Shown: positions 53,501-62,748 of the stretch, piece after piece
Numbering within the stretch: position 1 is the first letter of the stretch
Layout: the number at the start of each line of letters is the position of its first letter
Translations under genes and position numbers: made by a program
Notes under the pieces: model-generated
Databases searched by the model: none
Told to the model about the DNA's origin: nothing
Seen by the model: the letters and a program-made list of their open reading frames with translations, nothing else
Assembly (NCBI RefSeq): GCF_000218235.1
Contig: NZ_GL945017.1
Location: 1,528,873-1,592,872 of the forward strand
DNA: 64,000 nucleotides
Origin: Hallella multisaccharivorax DSM 17128
GTDB taxonomy: Bacteria; Bacteroidota; Bacteroidia; Bacteroidales; Bacteroidaceae
Direction: 5' to 3'

Positions 53501-53831
53501 GGGTGCTAACCCTAAGTATAACGCCGATGAGCGTGTACTTCAGGACAGATGGAAGACGCCAGGAACGATTGCTAAGTACAAGCGAATTGATGATACGGCA
53601 ACACCTTATCAAACATCTCGCTTCGTGCAGAAGAACAATTACCTGCGAATGAGCAGTTTGGCATTGTCTTACGAGGTTCCAACAACATGGATACAGAAGT
53701 ACGGTTTGAGACGTATGTACCTTGAGTTCCTCACCAATGACCTCTTCTATCTATCCACAGCAAAGCGTGAGCGCGGTCTAAACTACCCTTACGATAGAAG
53801 TTTCGAGTTCTCATTAAGATTCTCACTTTAA
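50577..53831 (+). CDS. SusC/RagA-family TonB-dependent receptor with STN domain
   Basis: A 1084-residue outer-membrane transporter. A signal peptide ends near PASAQ. An STN domain (about residues 33-108) is followed by a carboxypeptidase-like beta domain (GTIKGQVTDANGEPIIGA, residues 119-195) and a TonB-box-like EVVITGY. The plug (about 215-340, with TVLKDASASALYGAKASAGV) and a 22-strand barrel complete it. It forms the pore that, with the SusD lid, imports large ligands. Neighbouring proteases suggest peptides rather than glycans. STN domains normally signal to a FecR-type anti-sigma factor, but none is in the window. The second in-frame ATG at 50586 could also be the start. Confidence 0.94.
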   Translation: MHKMNFLQRITCVLILNLLCFGPLCLPASAQDFDGAKVTLSLQDATIESFANEVAKQTGIVVKFADEDVKSLKGVTLSVRGQSVTSLLVSLSNQLPFTYSVDGNTLTFAKKVVAQRKGTIKGQVTDANGEPIIGAIVRMEGVNGGFVTDINGEYRIQTDQKEAHLTVSYIGYKTVTRTVKNGAAANFTLREDSKEMQEVVITGYQTKNKNSFTGSQVAVTRDQLMNVSTKNVLQSISSFVPGMVITDDNLKGSDPNKVAEINIRGRATFEGQANTPVYVVDGAQVTAEYVADMDMNDIETVTVLKDASASALYGAKASAGVIVITTKTLKGGKLKLNYSGTVRLSTPDLHDYHLLNARQKLEYERLAGLFTDTDPARQYQYDRDYARIYNDVQRGVETDWLSKPLRNAFSQSHSLSIDGGDERAKYNLGVRYGKDSGVMKGSDRTRLSTNFRLSYNVSGKFFISNNSTLTSVTNHESPYGDFSDWVKMNPYENPYDADGQLRSSLYHDLANPLYDASLGSYNKSNNLDFLNTTSVQLWFGDKIRLDGDFTIDRSKQDRRVFTSPFSYNEKITKAVNQRGSLSDNWTNTTAFQGKVMLSYNNYFFKKLFLTAMGGSSIESTSTDVAGYRSVGFYSDQLGHPAFATSYDTNSHPSGSDTETRGVGFFVNANTIWDNKYFLDLIYRYEGSSRFGKNQRFAPFWSVGGGWNIHNEKFMKGTPIQLLKLRASIGYLGNINFNPYQSLTTYSYSSSYFYGKGTGATPITIGNPDLKWERTLSTNIGVDFTAFHGRIDLSADYYIKNTDNLLLDITKAPSVGVSTSRENIGEVQNTGFELRVRTFPIQTEDWQWSLGFTYAYNKNKIKKISNALRALNEQNLAKGGVAPLPVYEEGQSLTALKVVPSAGIDPVTGQEIFIKRNGNYTFTYDPNDKVIFGDTNPIGIGSINSYLTYKRFALSCTFQYSFGGALYNETLATKVEGANPKYNADERVLQDRWKTPGTIAKYKRIDDTATPYQTSRFVQKNNYLRMSSLALSYEVPTTWIQKYGLRRMYLEFLTNDLFYLSTAKRERGLNYPYDRSFEFSLRFSL

Positions 53832-53847
53832 TACGATTAGATAAGAA

Positions 53848-55305
53848 ATGAATATGTTGAAAAAATATATAGGGGTTTCGGTGGTACTTGCACTACTAAC
53901 CTCTTGTAATGACTTCTTGGATGTTCAGCCCAAAGGACAGAACACCGAAGACCAGATGTTTACGACTATCACGGGTTATGAAGATGCTATGTTTGGTGTT
54001 TATGGCAAGTTAGCTTCCTCCAACCTGTATGGTGAGAACCTCTCATGGGGGCTTGTTGACAAGCTCGGACAAGAGTTCGGTTATGATAACTCGCAGGATG
54101 TGAGCTATTATCTGAACCGTTACCAATATACCAACCAACAGGCTCGTTCGCAGACAGATGCCATCTGGAAGAACATGTATAGCAATATCGCAAATGTCAA
54201 CAACGTGTTGCGACACATGAATGATATCAGTAGTGCGCCCCAAGAGAGACGCCTCATACATGGTGAAGCATTGGGGTTACGTGCCTTTATGCACTTCGAT
54301 CTGGCTCGCTTATATTGTACTGACTATACCCGAAGTGACGCCAATACGTTAGGTTTACCATACGCAACTGAGTTCAATCTAAAGAACCGCCCACGTTATA
54401 GTTTGCATGATACTTTCAAGTTAATCATTGGTGATTTGAATGCTGCCGACTCGCTATTGTCAGATGATAATAACGTTACTTACAATAACGTTTTACAGCG
54501 TGATTATCATCAAGACCGCGTCATCTTCTTCAATAAATATGCGGTGAAAGCAACGAAAGCACGCGTTTACTATACTATGGGTAATAAGTCAGAAGCAGCC
54601 AAGTATGCACGTGAGGTCATCAATGCAACACAGAACTTTAAGCTGAACACATCGACTTCTATCGATTCTATTATGCGTTTCCCAGCTAATAAAGAGATGA
54701 TATTTGGAGTTTATGCAGCCGATCGTTCTGGTGCTATTCGTTCTGCTTTTCTGCGTGCAACAGGTGCTGGTACGTTTACTGAAGGGCGTCGTGATGCACG
54801 AAGTCTCTATGAGACAGACCGCTTCACCGCCACTAGCTCCGATGCAAGATACAGCTCGTTCTTCAGAGAAAACGCCTCTTCGGGTGCATCAACATTCTCT
54901 TTTATACGCTTCATACAGAACGATGCAGAGGCAAACAGCAATACTCTCAAGGGCTTTGTACTGATTAGTCTGTCAGAGATGTACTATATCTTGAGTGAAA
55001 GCGTGTATGATACGAACAAGACAGAGGCTATTTCTCTGCTTAACGCAGTGAGGAAAAGTAGGGGACTTGGCGATGTTGATGCTTCGAAAGTGAGCACCCG
55101 TGACCTCTTCGAACAGGAGATGATGCGTGAACGTATGCGCGAGTTCCCTGGTATGGGACAGTCATTCTATGCGTTAAAGCACTATAATCACAGCTTTACA
55201 GACTTCCGCAACGTTGATACCTATCAGCCTTCTGATGCCATCTTCAACCTCCCTTGGCCTGATGTGGAGAATGAGTATGGTAACAAGGAAGTACATAAAT
55301 TATAA
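53848..55305 (+). CDS. RagB/SusD-family nutrient-binding lipoprotein
   Basis: A 485-residue surface lipoprotein. The signal peptide ends in the lipobox LLTSC, with Cys20 lipidated. SusD-type TPR-like helices follow: NDFLDVQPKGQ, then MFTTITGYEDAMFGVYGKLAS, LGLRAFMHFDLARLYCTDY and FEQEMMRERMREFPGMGQ. It caps the SusC barrel and captures the ligand. It begins 16 bases after the SusC stop. The C-terminal region is slightly short but retains the usual NLPWP-type end. Ligand is unknown; operon content suggests protein-derived material. Confidence 0.93.
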   Translation: MNMLKKYIGVSVVLALLTSCNDFLDVQPKGQNTEDQMFTTITGYEDAMFGVYGKLASSNLYGENLSWGLVDKLGQEFGYDNSQDVSYYLNRYQYTNQQARSQTDAIWKNMYSNIANVNNVLRHMNDISSAPQERRLIHGEALGLRAFMHFDLARLYCTDYTRSDANTLGLPYATEFNLKNRPRYSLHDTFKLIIGDLNAADSLLSDDNNVTYNNVLQRDYHQDRVIFFNKYAVKATKARVYYTMGNKSEAAKYAREVINATQNFKLNTSTSIDSIMRFPANKEMIFGVYAADRSGAIRSAFLRATGAGTFTEGRRDARSLYETDRFTATSSDARYSSFFRENASSGASTFSFIRFIQNDAEANSNTLKGFVLISLSEMYYILSESVYDTNKTEAISLLNAVRKSRGLGDVDASKVSTRDLFEQEMMRERMREFPGMGQSFYALKHYNHSFTDFRNVDTYQPSDAIFNLPWPDVENEYGNKEVHKL

Positions 55306-55413
55306 AAGATAAGGGCTAATAAGGTCTTGGTGGGGCGAAAACTCTTTCGCTAACCACGCTGACCTACCCTCATACAAAGGATATTGATACAATCAACTAT
55401 AATTTAATAGATT

Positions 55414-56121
55414 ATGTATAAGTCAATCATAAACTTCTTTGCCATTGGTGTTATTGCCTTGTCATGGCAGGCATGCTCTGGTATAGATTACGATGGGGAA
55501 TATTCTAAAGAAGGTGATTTTGAAGGCAATAACCAGGTGTATTTTGATTTGAAGAATACTTCTGACACCTTATATAATTACTCTTTTGGAACTGCACCAA
55601 CTAGTGTGACACGTGATACAGTGGCTGTTACTGTAAAGCTCGCAGGCATTAGAAAGTCTACAGCCCAGCACTTTAAGGTAGTCGTTGACCCTAGTAGCTC
55701 GGCTCAAGCAGGTGTACACTATGAGGCATTGGATAGCGATCAGATCATTCCAGCCGATAGTCTTTCAGCAACATTCCCAGTGGTGTTGTTGCGTCAAAAC
55801 TTGAGTAGTACGCAGAATGATAACATACGTCTTGTATTGCGTTTAGAGGCTACCAACGATTTGGGAGTTCGTTTCCCAAATATGACCAAACGCATTATCA
55901 CCTTCGATAATGTACTCGAGAAGCCTTATTGGTGGGACTATCCAATAATGAAGGCAATGGGTCTTCCAGATTATACTCCGGCCAAGTATCGTATGTTGTT
56001 GTCGTATTATAACTCCGACCCAAGCCTAATTGTGAATGCATTTCGCAATCCTCGTCTACAGACGCAGCTGTATAGAAACATTCAGAAAGTTAAGGCTTAT
56101 TTCCTAGCAAACCCTGAGTAA
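55414..56121 (+). CDS. DUF4843-type surface lipoprotein
   Basis: A 235-residue lipoprotein with lipobox QAC (Cys21). The mature part is beta-rich, with NNQVYFDLKNTSDTLYNYSFG, VAVTVKLAGIRKSTAQHFKV and PVVLLRQN, in the manner of the DUF4843 family found behind SusC/D pairs in Bacteroidales. The C-terminus has aromatic helices (YWWDYPIMKAMG). Its role is presumed to be as an additional ligand-binding component of the Sus-type complex. It follows susD after a 108-base gap and precedes the PKD-like lipoprotein. Confidence 0.75.
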   Translation: MYKSIINFFAIGVIALSWQACSGIDYDGEYSKEGDFEGNNQVYFDLKNTSDTLYNYSFGTAPTSVTRDTVAVTVKLAGIRKSTAQHFKVVVDPSSSAQAGVHYEALDSDQIIPADSLSATFPVVLLRQNLSSTQNDNIRLVLRLEATNDLGVRFPNMTKRIITFDNVLEKPYWWDYPIMKAMGLPDYTPAKYRMLLSYYNSDPSLIVNAFRNPRLQTQLYRNIQKVKAYFLANPE

Positions 56122-56185
56122 CAATACAACTAATAGATAACAGTTACGGGACACGGTCCCTTCATGGAATGAGAAAGCTACAAGT

Positions 56186-57613
56186 ATGATAAAGAAATAT
56201 TTATATGTATTGGCGCTATCTGCCTTTACCTTCACCTCATGTATTAAGGATGACTCTACTGCAGGGGACAACCTTGTATCAGTAATAAGTCTTCAGAATC
56301 CTCTTGAAAGTACTTACACATTGCATCAGAACGATACTCTTAAGATCAATCCAACCATCTTGCAGACAAATGGAGACAAACCCCTTACTTACGAATGGGA
56401 GGTTAATCATAAGCTAGTATCGAACGATGCGAAGCTAGTCTACCCTTGTAACAAGTCGGGAGAGTACAAAGCTCGCTTGCGTGTAAGCAATGGTCAGAAC
56501 ATTCAAATCTATGAGTTCAATGTCAATGTAGAGTATGCTTACACCAAGGGAATCTATCTCTTGGCTGATAACAACAATCAAACCATCTTGTCATACGTCC
56601 CAACTGAGGATGTAAACAAGTCTTTCAAGCTGGATGTATTGGCTGAGAACAACCCTAATGTCAGCTTTGGTGCACCACGCTCAATGGCTTTCAGTAGGAC
56701 ATTCGATAGTCAGAAGTCAAACATCTTGTTCCTTGCTGCAGGCAACCCATCGAAGATTTATCAGCTAGATGGCTATGAGATGGTGTCGATCTTTAATACT
56801 TCTGTTGGTGAGAAGGTCAATCAGTTAGCGGCAAGTTCGGATGATAGTCGACCCAAGGTGATGGCTCTTACGGATCATAACCTCTATTCTCTTGATGTGA
56901 ATTCAACCAATCTTCAAACACAGACATCACGTTTCAATGGTGCTGTCAGTGGTAACGTCACACTTGCCAAGTACATGATTCCATGGTGGAGAGAGGACTT
57001 GTTCTATGCACATGCCGATGCTTACTTCGACAATTCACATGGTTCTCTTCTCACAATGGGCATTGAGAACACCTCAATACCAGCCGAGATCCTTAAGGGA
57101 ACATTCTCTGGTGACACCTTGGTAGGTATGGCTAACATTAATAAGCAGCGTCATCTCGCCCTCATCACATGTCAGAAGAGTACGGGAACATTCTATTTCA
57201 ACTATATCTTCCCAGGCTATTATTCATCTGACGCAACCAAGCGCATTGCTGCAAATGTCCTGTATCGCATAGCTATGCCAGCGTCAACAGGAATTGCCAA
57301 TGGCTCTGTTGTGCGTTCAGCACGTAGTAAGAACATCGTTTACTACACGAAGGGTAACGCCGTATATGCACATAACGTCCTCGCGAACGGAACCTTCCCT
57401 ACGGCTCCGCTCATTAGTGTTGGCAATAGCACGGAGACTATAGTTGACATGGTATTTTCCGATGATGACAACCTTATATATATAGCAACTAACGACCCAT
57501 CAAGCGCTATGCAGGGTAGTCTTTACTGTTATGACGCACAGACTAATAGCCTACGTTGGTCGAAACAGCATATCACTAAGAGGATTGTGAAGGCACTATA
57601 CAGAAATAAATAA
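56186..57613 (+). CDS. PKD-like surface lipoprotein
   Basis: A 475-residue lipoprotein with lipobox FTSC (Cys19). A PKD-like domain (about residues 45-115) carries LTYEWEVNHKLVSNDAK and YKARLRVSNGQNIQIYEF. The remaining 340 residues look like a beta-propeller or other repeated beta structure (GIYLLADNNNQTI, LNLYSLDVN-type strands). This matches the PKD-like family members encoded with SusC/D and DUF4843 proteins. It may bind the imported ligand or hold the metalloproteases at the surface. No catalytic motif is seen. It ends 6 bases before the first metalloprotease-like gene. Confidence 0.75.
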   Translation: MIKKYLYVLALSAFTFTSCIKDDSTAGDNLVSVISLQNPLESTYTLHQNDTLKINPTILQTNGDKPLTYEWEVNHKLVSNDAKLVYPCNKSGEYKARLRVSNGQNIQIYEFNVNVEYAYTKGIYLLADNNNQTILSYVPTEDVNKSFKLDVLAENNPNVSFGAPRSMAFSRTFDSQKSNILFLAAGNPSKIYQLDGYEMVSIFNTSVGEKVNQLAASSDDSRPKVMALTDHNLYSLDVNSTNLQTQTSRFNGAVSGNVTLAKYMIPWWREDLFYAHADAYFDNSHGSLLTMGIENTSIPAEILKGTFSGDTLVGMANINKQRHLALITCQKSTGTFYFNYIFPGYYSSDATKRIAANVLYRIAMPASTGIANGSVVRSARSKNIVYYTKGNAVYAHNVLANGTFPTAPLISVGNSTETIVDMVFSDDDNLIYIATNDPSSAMQGSLYCYDAQTNSLRWSKQHITKRIVKALYRNK

Positions 57614-57619
57614 ACATTA

Positions 57620-60172
57620 ATGATAATGGATATCTCACATTGGAAACTATTACTGCGAGGGACTTTTGCGTTCCTCCTAGTATTGCATGGTACTGTAGTT
57701 AAGGCTGATGACAATAAGTCGAAGGGCTCTTCTAAAGCCAAAGAGGAGACGAAGTACGATCGACTCTTTAAGGACAAGAAGACCGAGACAGCACGTAGTA
57801 AGTTCATCACAGTCTACAAGCAAGACAACAAAATCTACTTTGAATTACCGCGAACACTGCTTAAGAAGCAGATGATATTAGGTGGCACGATCACGTCAAC
57901 GACCGACCCTACAACGGTGACAGTCGGTTCGACGAGTGCTAACCCAGTACTCTTTTATTTCGACATACAGGATAGCTCGGTGGTAATGAAGACCCCGAAC
58001 AATGTTCTCTTTCAGTCGAATGCCTCCTCACCAGAGCTTAATAGCGCCCTAGCACTCAACTATCGCGATGGTATCTGGCAGGGTTTTAACATCATGGCAT
58101 ATAACAATGACAGTACAGCAGTAGTCTTCGACGTTACCTCTTTACTAGGGAAACCAACTAACCTACTGCCTGTTATGCCAACACGTAATGGTAAGTATTC
58201 TATCAAGGCAACACCTAAGCCAGAGCTTTCTTTTATACGTGGTATAAAGAGTTTTGATACTAACTTGTCCATCAATAACGACTTCTCCTATGGCGTTTCC
58301 ACCTCTTTAATGTCTATGCCGATAGGTGGTGAGCGTCCAACAACAGTAGGTGTAAGCTATAGCATAGCCCTTGTTCCCGAGTTAGCTATGCGTCCTCGTA
58401 TTATGGACTCACGCATTGGGGTTAATTATTCTGCTCGATTAGGAATACCAGTGGAAGGGGCTGAAACAAAGAAAATCTACTATTCTCACCGTTGGAATCT
58501 TGTGCCACGTGATAAGAAGGCATACACTAAAGGCAAACTAAGTGAGCCTGTTCAGCTTATCCTCTTCTATCTTGATAACACCTTTCCAGAGGCTTGGAAG
58601 AAACCTATCAGAGAGGGTGTTCTTGCGTGGAACAAGGCTTTTGAGAAGGTTGGATATCGAAATGCAATAGAGGTGGTAGACTTCCCTAAAGATCAAGAAG
58701 ACTTCGACCCAGACAACGTGCAGTACTCTTGTATCAGATATATCCCTAATGGTTCTTCATCCGAACCATCGAGTGACAAGTATGTAAACCCTAATACTGG
58801 AGAGATCATGAGTGCGTCAATGTTTATCTATTCTGACGTTGAACGCTCTCTACATAAGCGTCGTTTGGTTGAGACAGGAGCCGTTGATCCATCAGTGAGA
58901 GGCAACCGCTTGAATGCAGCTCAGTTTGCTGAAGGTTTGAAGCTACTTGTGATGAGAGAGATGGGAAGTATGTTGGGATTGCAAGCTAACCCTGGTGCAT
59001 CATCTACTTATCCTACTGACTCTTTGCGTAATGCACGTTTCACCACAACCATGGGACTAACGCCATCGGTTATGGATGACGTAGATTATAATTTTGTGGC
59101 ACAACCCACAGACCATGGTGTACGCCTTGCTCAAACCGATTTGGGCATGTATGACTATTTCACCATCGATTGGAACTATCGTTACTTCGACCCTTCTTCT
59201 GTCTCTATCAACGATGAGACAAAGACACTTGAGGCTTTCGTCGACAAGAAGGTACAGAATCCTCGCTATCGTTACTATGCTGAACGCAATGGCAAGTGGG
59301 ATCCACGTGTGCAGCAAGGTGCGCTCGGTAATGACATGATTGAGACTGCCAACCTTGCCAACAAGAACTACTCTATCGTTGAATCGAACCTCTCTAAGTG
59401 GATAAAGAACGATGAGGACACACGAATCAAGGATCAGCTCTATCTCCAGATATCACAGAATCGATACGAAACATTCAAACATGTGCTTAGTAACGTGGGT
59501 GGTATGTACCTTAACAACATGAAGGTTTCAAGTGGAATAGCGCAGTATCAGGTCGTACCTAAGGATCTTCAGCGTCGCTCTATGCTGTGGTGCCTACAAC
59601 AGGCAACCAACTTTACTAAGTATGCTAACCGCAACTACGAGCGCAAAGGGTTCTTATCTGTTAGTTACTATGACCAGTCTTTGGAGTTCATAGGCTATGA
59701 CTTGCTTGCAGCTAGACTTCGTGTGGCTGTCACCTCCTACTTGAATCCAAACAGCTATACGCAGAAGGAGTACTTTGATGACCTCTATGACGGTCTCTTC
59801 AAGAGCGTTGCTCAAATGCGCGCACCGTCTCAGAGCGAACGAGTTCTGCAACGCACATTCATGAATTATGCGCAGAATGTAGTCTCAAAAGCCACTGGCA
59901 ATGGTGGTTCTGAGGGTGGTCCGGGCAGTCGTTCGGCGTTGAAGGATGACGACATGGGTGCTACACCAGGTTTTGGAGACCCTTCACAGAATCTTGCCCC
60001 AACAGTGGATATCACTGTAGCAGACAACTCTGAGCTTTATTTCTATAATTGTCTGGCTAAGTTAAAACCAGCTTTAGAAAAGTGCCTAAAGGCTAACTTG
60101 CCATTAGAAGCACGCACTCACTATGAGATGTTGCTCTTCAAAGTGAACAAGACAATAGAGGTTAAGAAATGA
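57620..60172 (+). CDS. Metalloprotease-like protein with a destroyed zinc site (pseudoprotease)
   Basis: An 850-residue exported protein of the DUF5117/DUF5118 zinc-metalloprotease family, co-linear with the next gene over its whole length. It has a signal peptide, an N-terminal beta domain, then SEPVQLILFYLDNTFPEAWK, YSCIRYIPNGS and the active-site region. Where the partner has HEVGHTLGLMHN, this protein has REMGSMLGLQAN: the three zinc-binding His are Arg446, Ser450 and Ala456, while Glu447 stays. The Met-turn reads SVMDDVDYNF. It should not bind catalytic zinc. It is full length with an intact frame, so selection for a non-catalytic role is likely. Its stop overlaps the partner's start by 4 bases. 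Confidence 0.88.
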   Translation: MIMDISHWKLLLRGTFAFLLVLHGTVVKADDNKSKGSSKAKEETKYDRLFKDKKTETARSKFITVYKQDNKIYFELPRTLLKKQMILGGTITSTTDPTTVTVGSTSANPVLFYFDIQDSSVVMKTPNNVLFQSNASSPELNSALALNYRDGIWQGFNIMAYNNDSTAVVFDVTSLLGKPTNLLPVMPTRNGKYSIKATPKPELSFIRGIKSFDTNLSINNDFSYGVSTSLMSMPIGGERPTTVGVSYSIALVPELAMRPRIMDSRIGVNYSARLGIPVEGAETKKIYYSHRWNLVPRDKKAYTKGKLSEPVQLILFYLDNTFPEAWKKPIREGVLAWNKAFEKVGYRNAIEVVDFPKDQEDFDPDNVQYSCIRYIPNGSSSEPSSDKYVNPNTGEIMSASMFIYSDVERSLHKRRLVETGAVDPSVRGNRLNAAQFAEGLKLLVMREMGSMLGLQANPGASSTYPTDSLRNARFTTTMGLTPSVMDDVDYNFVAQPTDHGVRLAQTDLGMYDYFTIDWNYRYFDPSSVSINDETKTLEAFVDKKVQNPRYRYYAERNGKWDPRVQQGALGNDMIETANLANKNYSIVESNLSKWIKNDEDTRIKDQLYLQISQNRYETFKHVLSNVGGMYLNNMKVSSGIAQYQVVPKDLQRRSMLWCLQQATNFTKYANRNYERKGFLSVSYYDQSLEFIGYDLLAARLRVAVTSYLNPNSYTQKEYFDDLYDGLFKSVAQMRAPSQSERVLQRTFMNYAQNVVSKATGNGGSEGGPGSRSALKDDDMGATPGFGDPSQNLAPTVDITVADNSELYFYNCLAKLKPALEKCLKANLPLEARTHYEMLLFKVNKTIEVKK

Positions 60173-62712
60173 GAAAAGTATTCATTCAATCTAAGAGAAC
60201 GGCTGCCATCAGCTTACTATCTGTTGGTTTGCTAAGTATCTCACTCTCGGTGCAGGCTTTCCCATTCTTTAAAAAGAAGAAGAAAGAGACTAAGACAACC
60301 ACAACTGTGGTGAAGAAAGATGCTTACGAGCGACTCCTTACAGAACAGAAGACTGACTCTGCCCGAGGTCCTTTCGTCTCTCTCTATCGAACGGGAGAGA
60401 AACTTTACGTCGAACTCCCCCCTTCTTCCCTCAATCGTGATATGTTGCTTGGGGCAACCATCTCGTCAGTATCCAGTCCGCAATATGCCGAATTAGGTAC
60501 ACGTGCAGGCTCTGTTTCTCATATCCGATTCGTTCAGAAGGATAGTTCCATCGTCATGCAGGCTGTCAATTCAGAGTTGCTTGACGCCTTACCAACGCCA
60601 ATGGCAAAGGAAGCCGAGGCTACTAACTATCGTAACCTCGACCTCTATTCCTTTCCAATCAAGGCTCGTAACAAGAAAACAGGTGGTATAGTCTTCGATG
60701 CCTCATCGTTCTTCTTGCGCGAAAGTAAGTATTTCCCTGTTATCGCCAAGATAGCTGGTCCTTACAGAGTGGATGCCGAATTGAAACCCGAATGGATAAA
60801 GGTTACTGCATTAAAGTCCTTTGAGTCCAACGCATGTATTAAGATGGAACGTAACTACGTAGCCAACATGACGGGTAATAGTGGCAGTGTGGCAATCAGC
60901 AATCAACCGGTATCCATCGGTGTCGAATTTACATTAGCTCTATTGCCAGAGGATAAGATGACGCCTCGACTTAGCGATGTCCGACTAGGTTACTTCCTTA
61001 CTCCTAAAGCAATAGTTAACGACGAACTCATAGAGCATGCGAGCTTTATTAATAGGTGGCGAGTAGAGCCAAAGGACTCTGCTGCATACTTTGCAGGAAA
61101 GCTCTCAGAGCCTAAGAAGCCGATTGTTTACTATATCGACAACAACTTCCCACCGCTTTGGAAGAAGGCGATTAGGAACTCCGTTCTGCGTTGGAACGCT
61201 GCTTTTGAACGTATAGGATTTAAGAATGTCATGCAGGTAAGGGACTTCCCAACGGATGACCCAAGCTTTGATCCAGATAATTTCAAGTACTCTTGCATAC
61301 GTTACTTGCCTACTGCCACAGAGAATGCAATGGGGCCGTCATGGATTGATCCACGCACGGGTGAAATCATCACAGCCACTGTCTTGGTTTATAACGACGT
61401 GGTCAACGTCATAAATAGTTGGCGTTTTATCCAGACGGCACAGCTCGATCCCGCTGCTCGAACGCTCAATATGCCTGATAGCATACTAGAGGCTTCGCTC
61501 GAATACATCGTTGGTCACGAGGTTGGTCATACACTCGGATTAATGCACAATATGGCTGCATCAGCTGCTATACCTACTGACTCGTTACGCTCAGTGGACT
61601 TCACTCATAAGTATGGCACCACTGCCTCTATCATGGATTATGCCCGTTTCAATTACGTTGCACAGCCTTCTGATAAGGGCGTATCGCTTACACCGCCTAT
61701 TCTCGGCGTCTATGACAAATATGCCATAGAGTGGGGTTATCGTGTATTCCCTAACTCTAAAGGGTTCCGCGATGATATTAAGCCTTTGCAGGAACTTGTG
61801 GCTCAACACGAAACCGACCCTATGCATCGTTATGGATTGCAACAGTCGCGTTATCGTTATGACCCAACTGCGATCGAGGAGGACCTTGGTAGCGATGCCA
61901 TCAAGTCGAGTACCTATAGTTTGAAGAACCTTGAATACATCCTCCAGCACTTTGATGAGTGGATACCAGATGGTGAGGACGGGGCTAGAAAGGCGAAACT
62001 CTATCGTCAAATAGTGTCTCAGGCTTATGGTTACTCACGCAATGTTTATGCCTTGATAGGCGGTATCAAGCTCTATCAAACGACCGAGTCTTCAGGGCTC
62101 CCACGCTATGAAGTCATATCAAAGGAACGCCAACGTGCAGCAGCAATGTGGCTCTTGGATGAGGCTCGAAAGTTCGGCAAACGGGGTATAACAAGTCTTG
62201 AAGATAGATTGCCACAGGTTAATTCGCACCCTTATAAGATGTTGGCAAGTGGCATACAAGAGATGGCTATGTCTGCAACAGCGCGTTTAGCACTCAGTTA
62301 CTATGCCGATTCTACATCCTATTCACCATTGGAATATAACGAGGACGTTTATAACAACGTATGGAAAAAGACGATCGCAGGTGACGAGTCACTCGATGAT
62401 GACGATATTGCCATGGAGCGTTTATACGTGGAACGACTCAAGTCGAACGTTATGGAAGTGAAGCAGATGGGTAGGGTGCGCAGCCTTCGCAACGACAAAG
62501 AAGACGTATCCTTCCTCGGTTTCGGAACGGGTTATGGCGATCCAGAAACGATGTGGACAGAGACAATAGACCGCACTGCCGAGTATGTGTTTCACTATGC
62601 ACAGAAGTTGCAAACACTCCTTGCAGAGCGTATCAAGACTACGAGTAACAGTACACTCAAGGCACAATACGAATTGATGTATGCGCGTGTTCAACGCTAC
62701 ATGAACGAATAA
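60169..62712 (+). CDS. Exported zinc-dependent metalloprotease (DUF5117/DUF5118 type)
   Basis: An 847-residue exported peptidase. A signal peptide ends near VQAFP, followed by a Lys-rich stretch. An N-terminal beta domain (about residues 45-270) and the catalytic domain come next. The zinc motif HEVGHTLGLMHN has His450, Glu451, His454 and His460, the HExxHxxGxxH pattern of metzincin-like enzymes, with the Met-turn ASIMDYARFNY. Substrates are unknown. With SusC, SusD and the surface lipoproteins it would generate or process peptides for import. It overlaps the inactive paralogue by 4 bases, so near-equal synthesis of the two is expected. It is the last gene of the island. Confidence 0.9.
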   Translation: MRKVFIQSKRTAAISLLSVGLLSISLSVQAFPFFKKKKKETKTTTTVVKKDAYERLLTEQKTDSARGPFVSLYRTGEKLYVELPPSSLNRDMLLGATISSVSSPQYAELGTRAGSVSHIRFVQKDSSIVMQAVNSELLDALPTPMAKEAEATNYRNLDLYSFPIKARNKKTGGIVFDASSFFLRESKYFPVIAKIAGPYRVDAELKPEWIKVTALKSFESNACIKMERNYVANMTGNSGSVAISNQPVSIGVEFTLALLPEDKMTPRLSDVRLGYFLTPKAIVNDELIEHASFINRWRVEPKDSAAYFAGKLSEPKKPIVYYIDNNFPPLWKKAIRNSVLRWNAAFERIGFKNVMQVRDFPTDDPSFDPDNFKYSCIRYLPTATENAMGPSWIDPRTGEIITATVLVYNDVVNVINSWRFIQTAQLDPAARTLNMPDSILEASLEYIVGHEVGHTLGLMHNMAASAAIPTDSLRSVDFTHKYGTTASIMDYARFNYVAQPSDKGVSLTPPILGVYDKYAIEWGYRVFPNSKGFRDDIKPLQELVAQHETDPMHRYGLQQSRYRYDPTAIEEDLGSDAIKSSTYSLKNLEYILQHFDEWIPDGEDGARKAKLYRQIVSQAYGYSRNVYALIGGIKLYQTTESSGLPRYEVISKERQRAAAMWLLDEARKFGKRGITSLEDRLPQVNSHPYKMLASGIQEMAMSATARLALSYYADSTSYSPLEYNEDVYNNVWKKTIAGDESLDDDDIAMERLYVERLKSNVMEVKQMGRVRSLRNDKEDVSFLGFGTGYGDPETMWTETIDRTAEYVFHYAQKLQTLLAERIKTTSNSTLKAQYELMYARVQRYMNE

Positions 62713-62748
62713 AGCGGTGCAGCTTCGCACCCTATGCACAGAAAGAAA

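Noticed and set aside
50577..62712. Polysaccharide utilisation locus
   Set aside because: No glycoside hydrolase, polysaccharide lyase or carbohydrate esterase is present; the enzymes are of a metalloprotease family.
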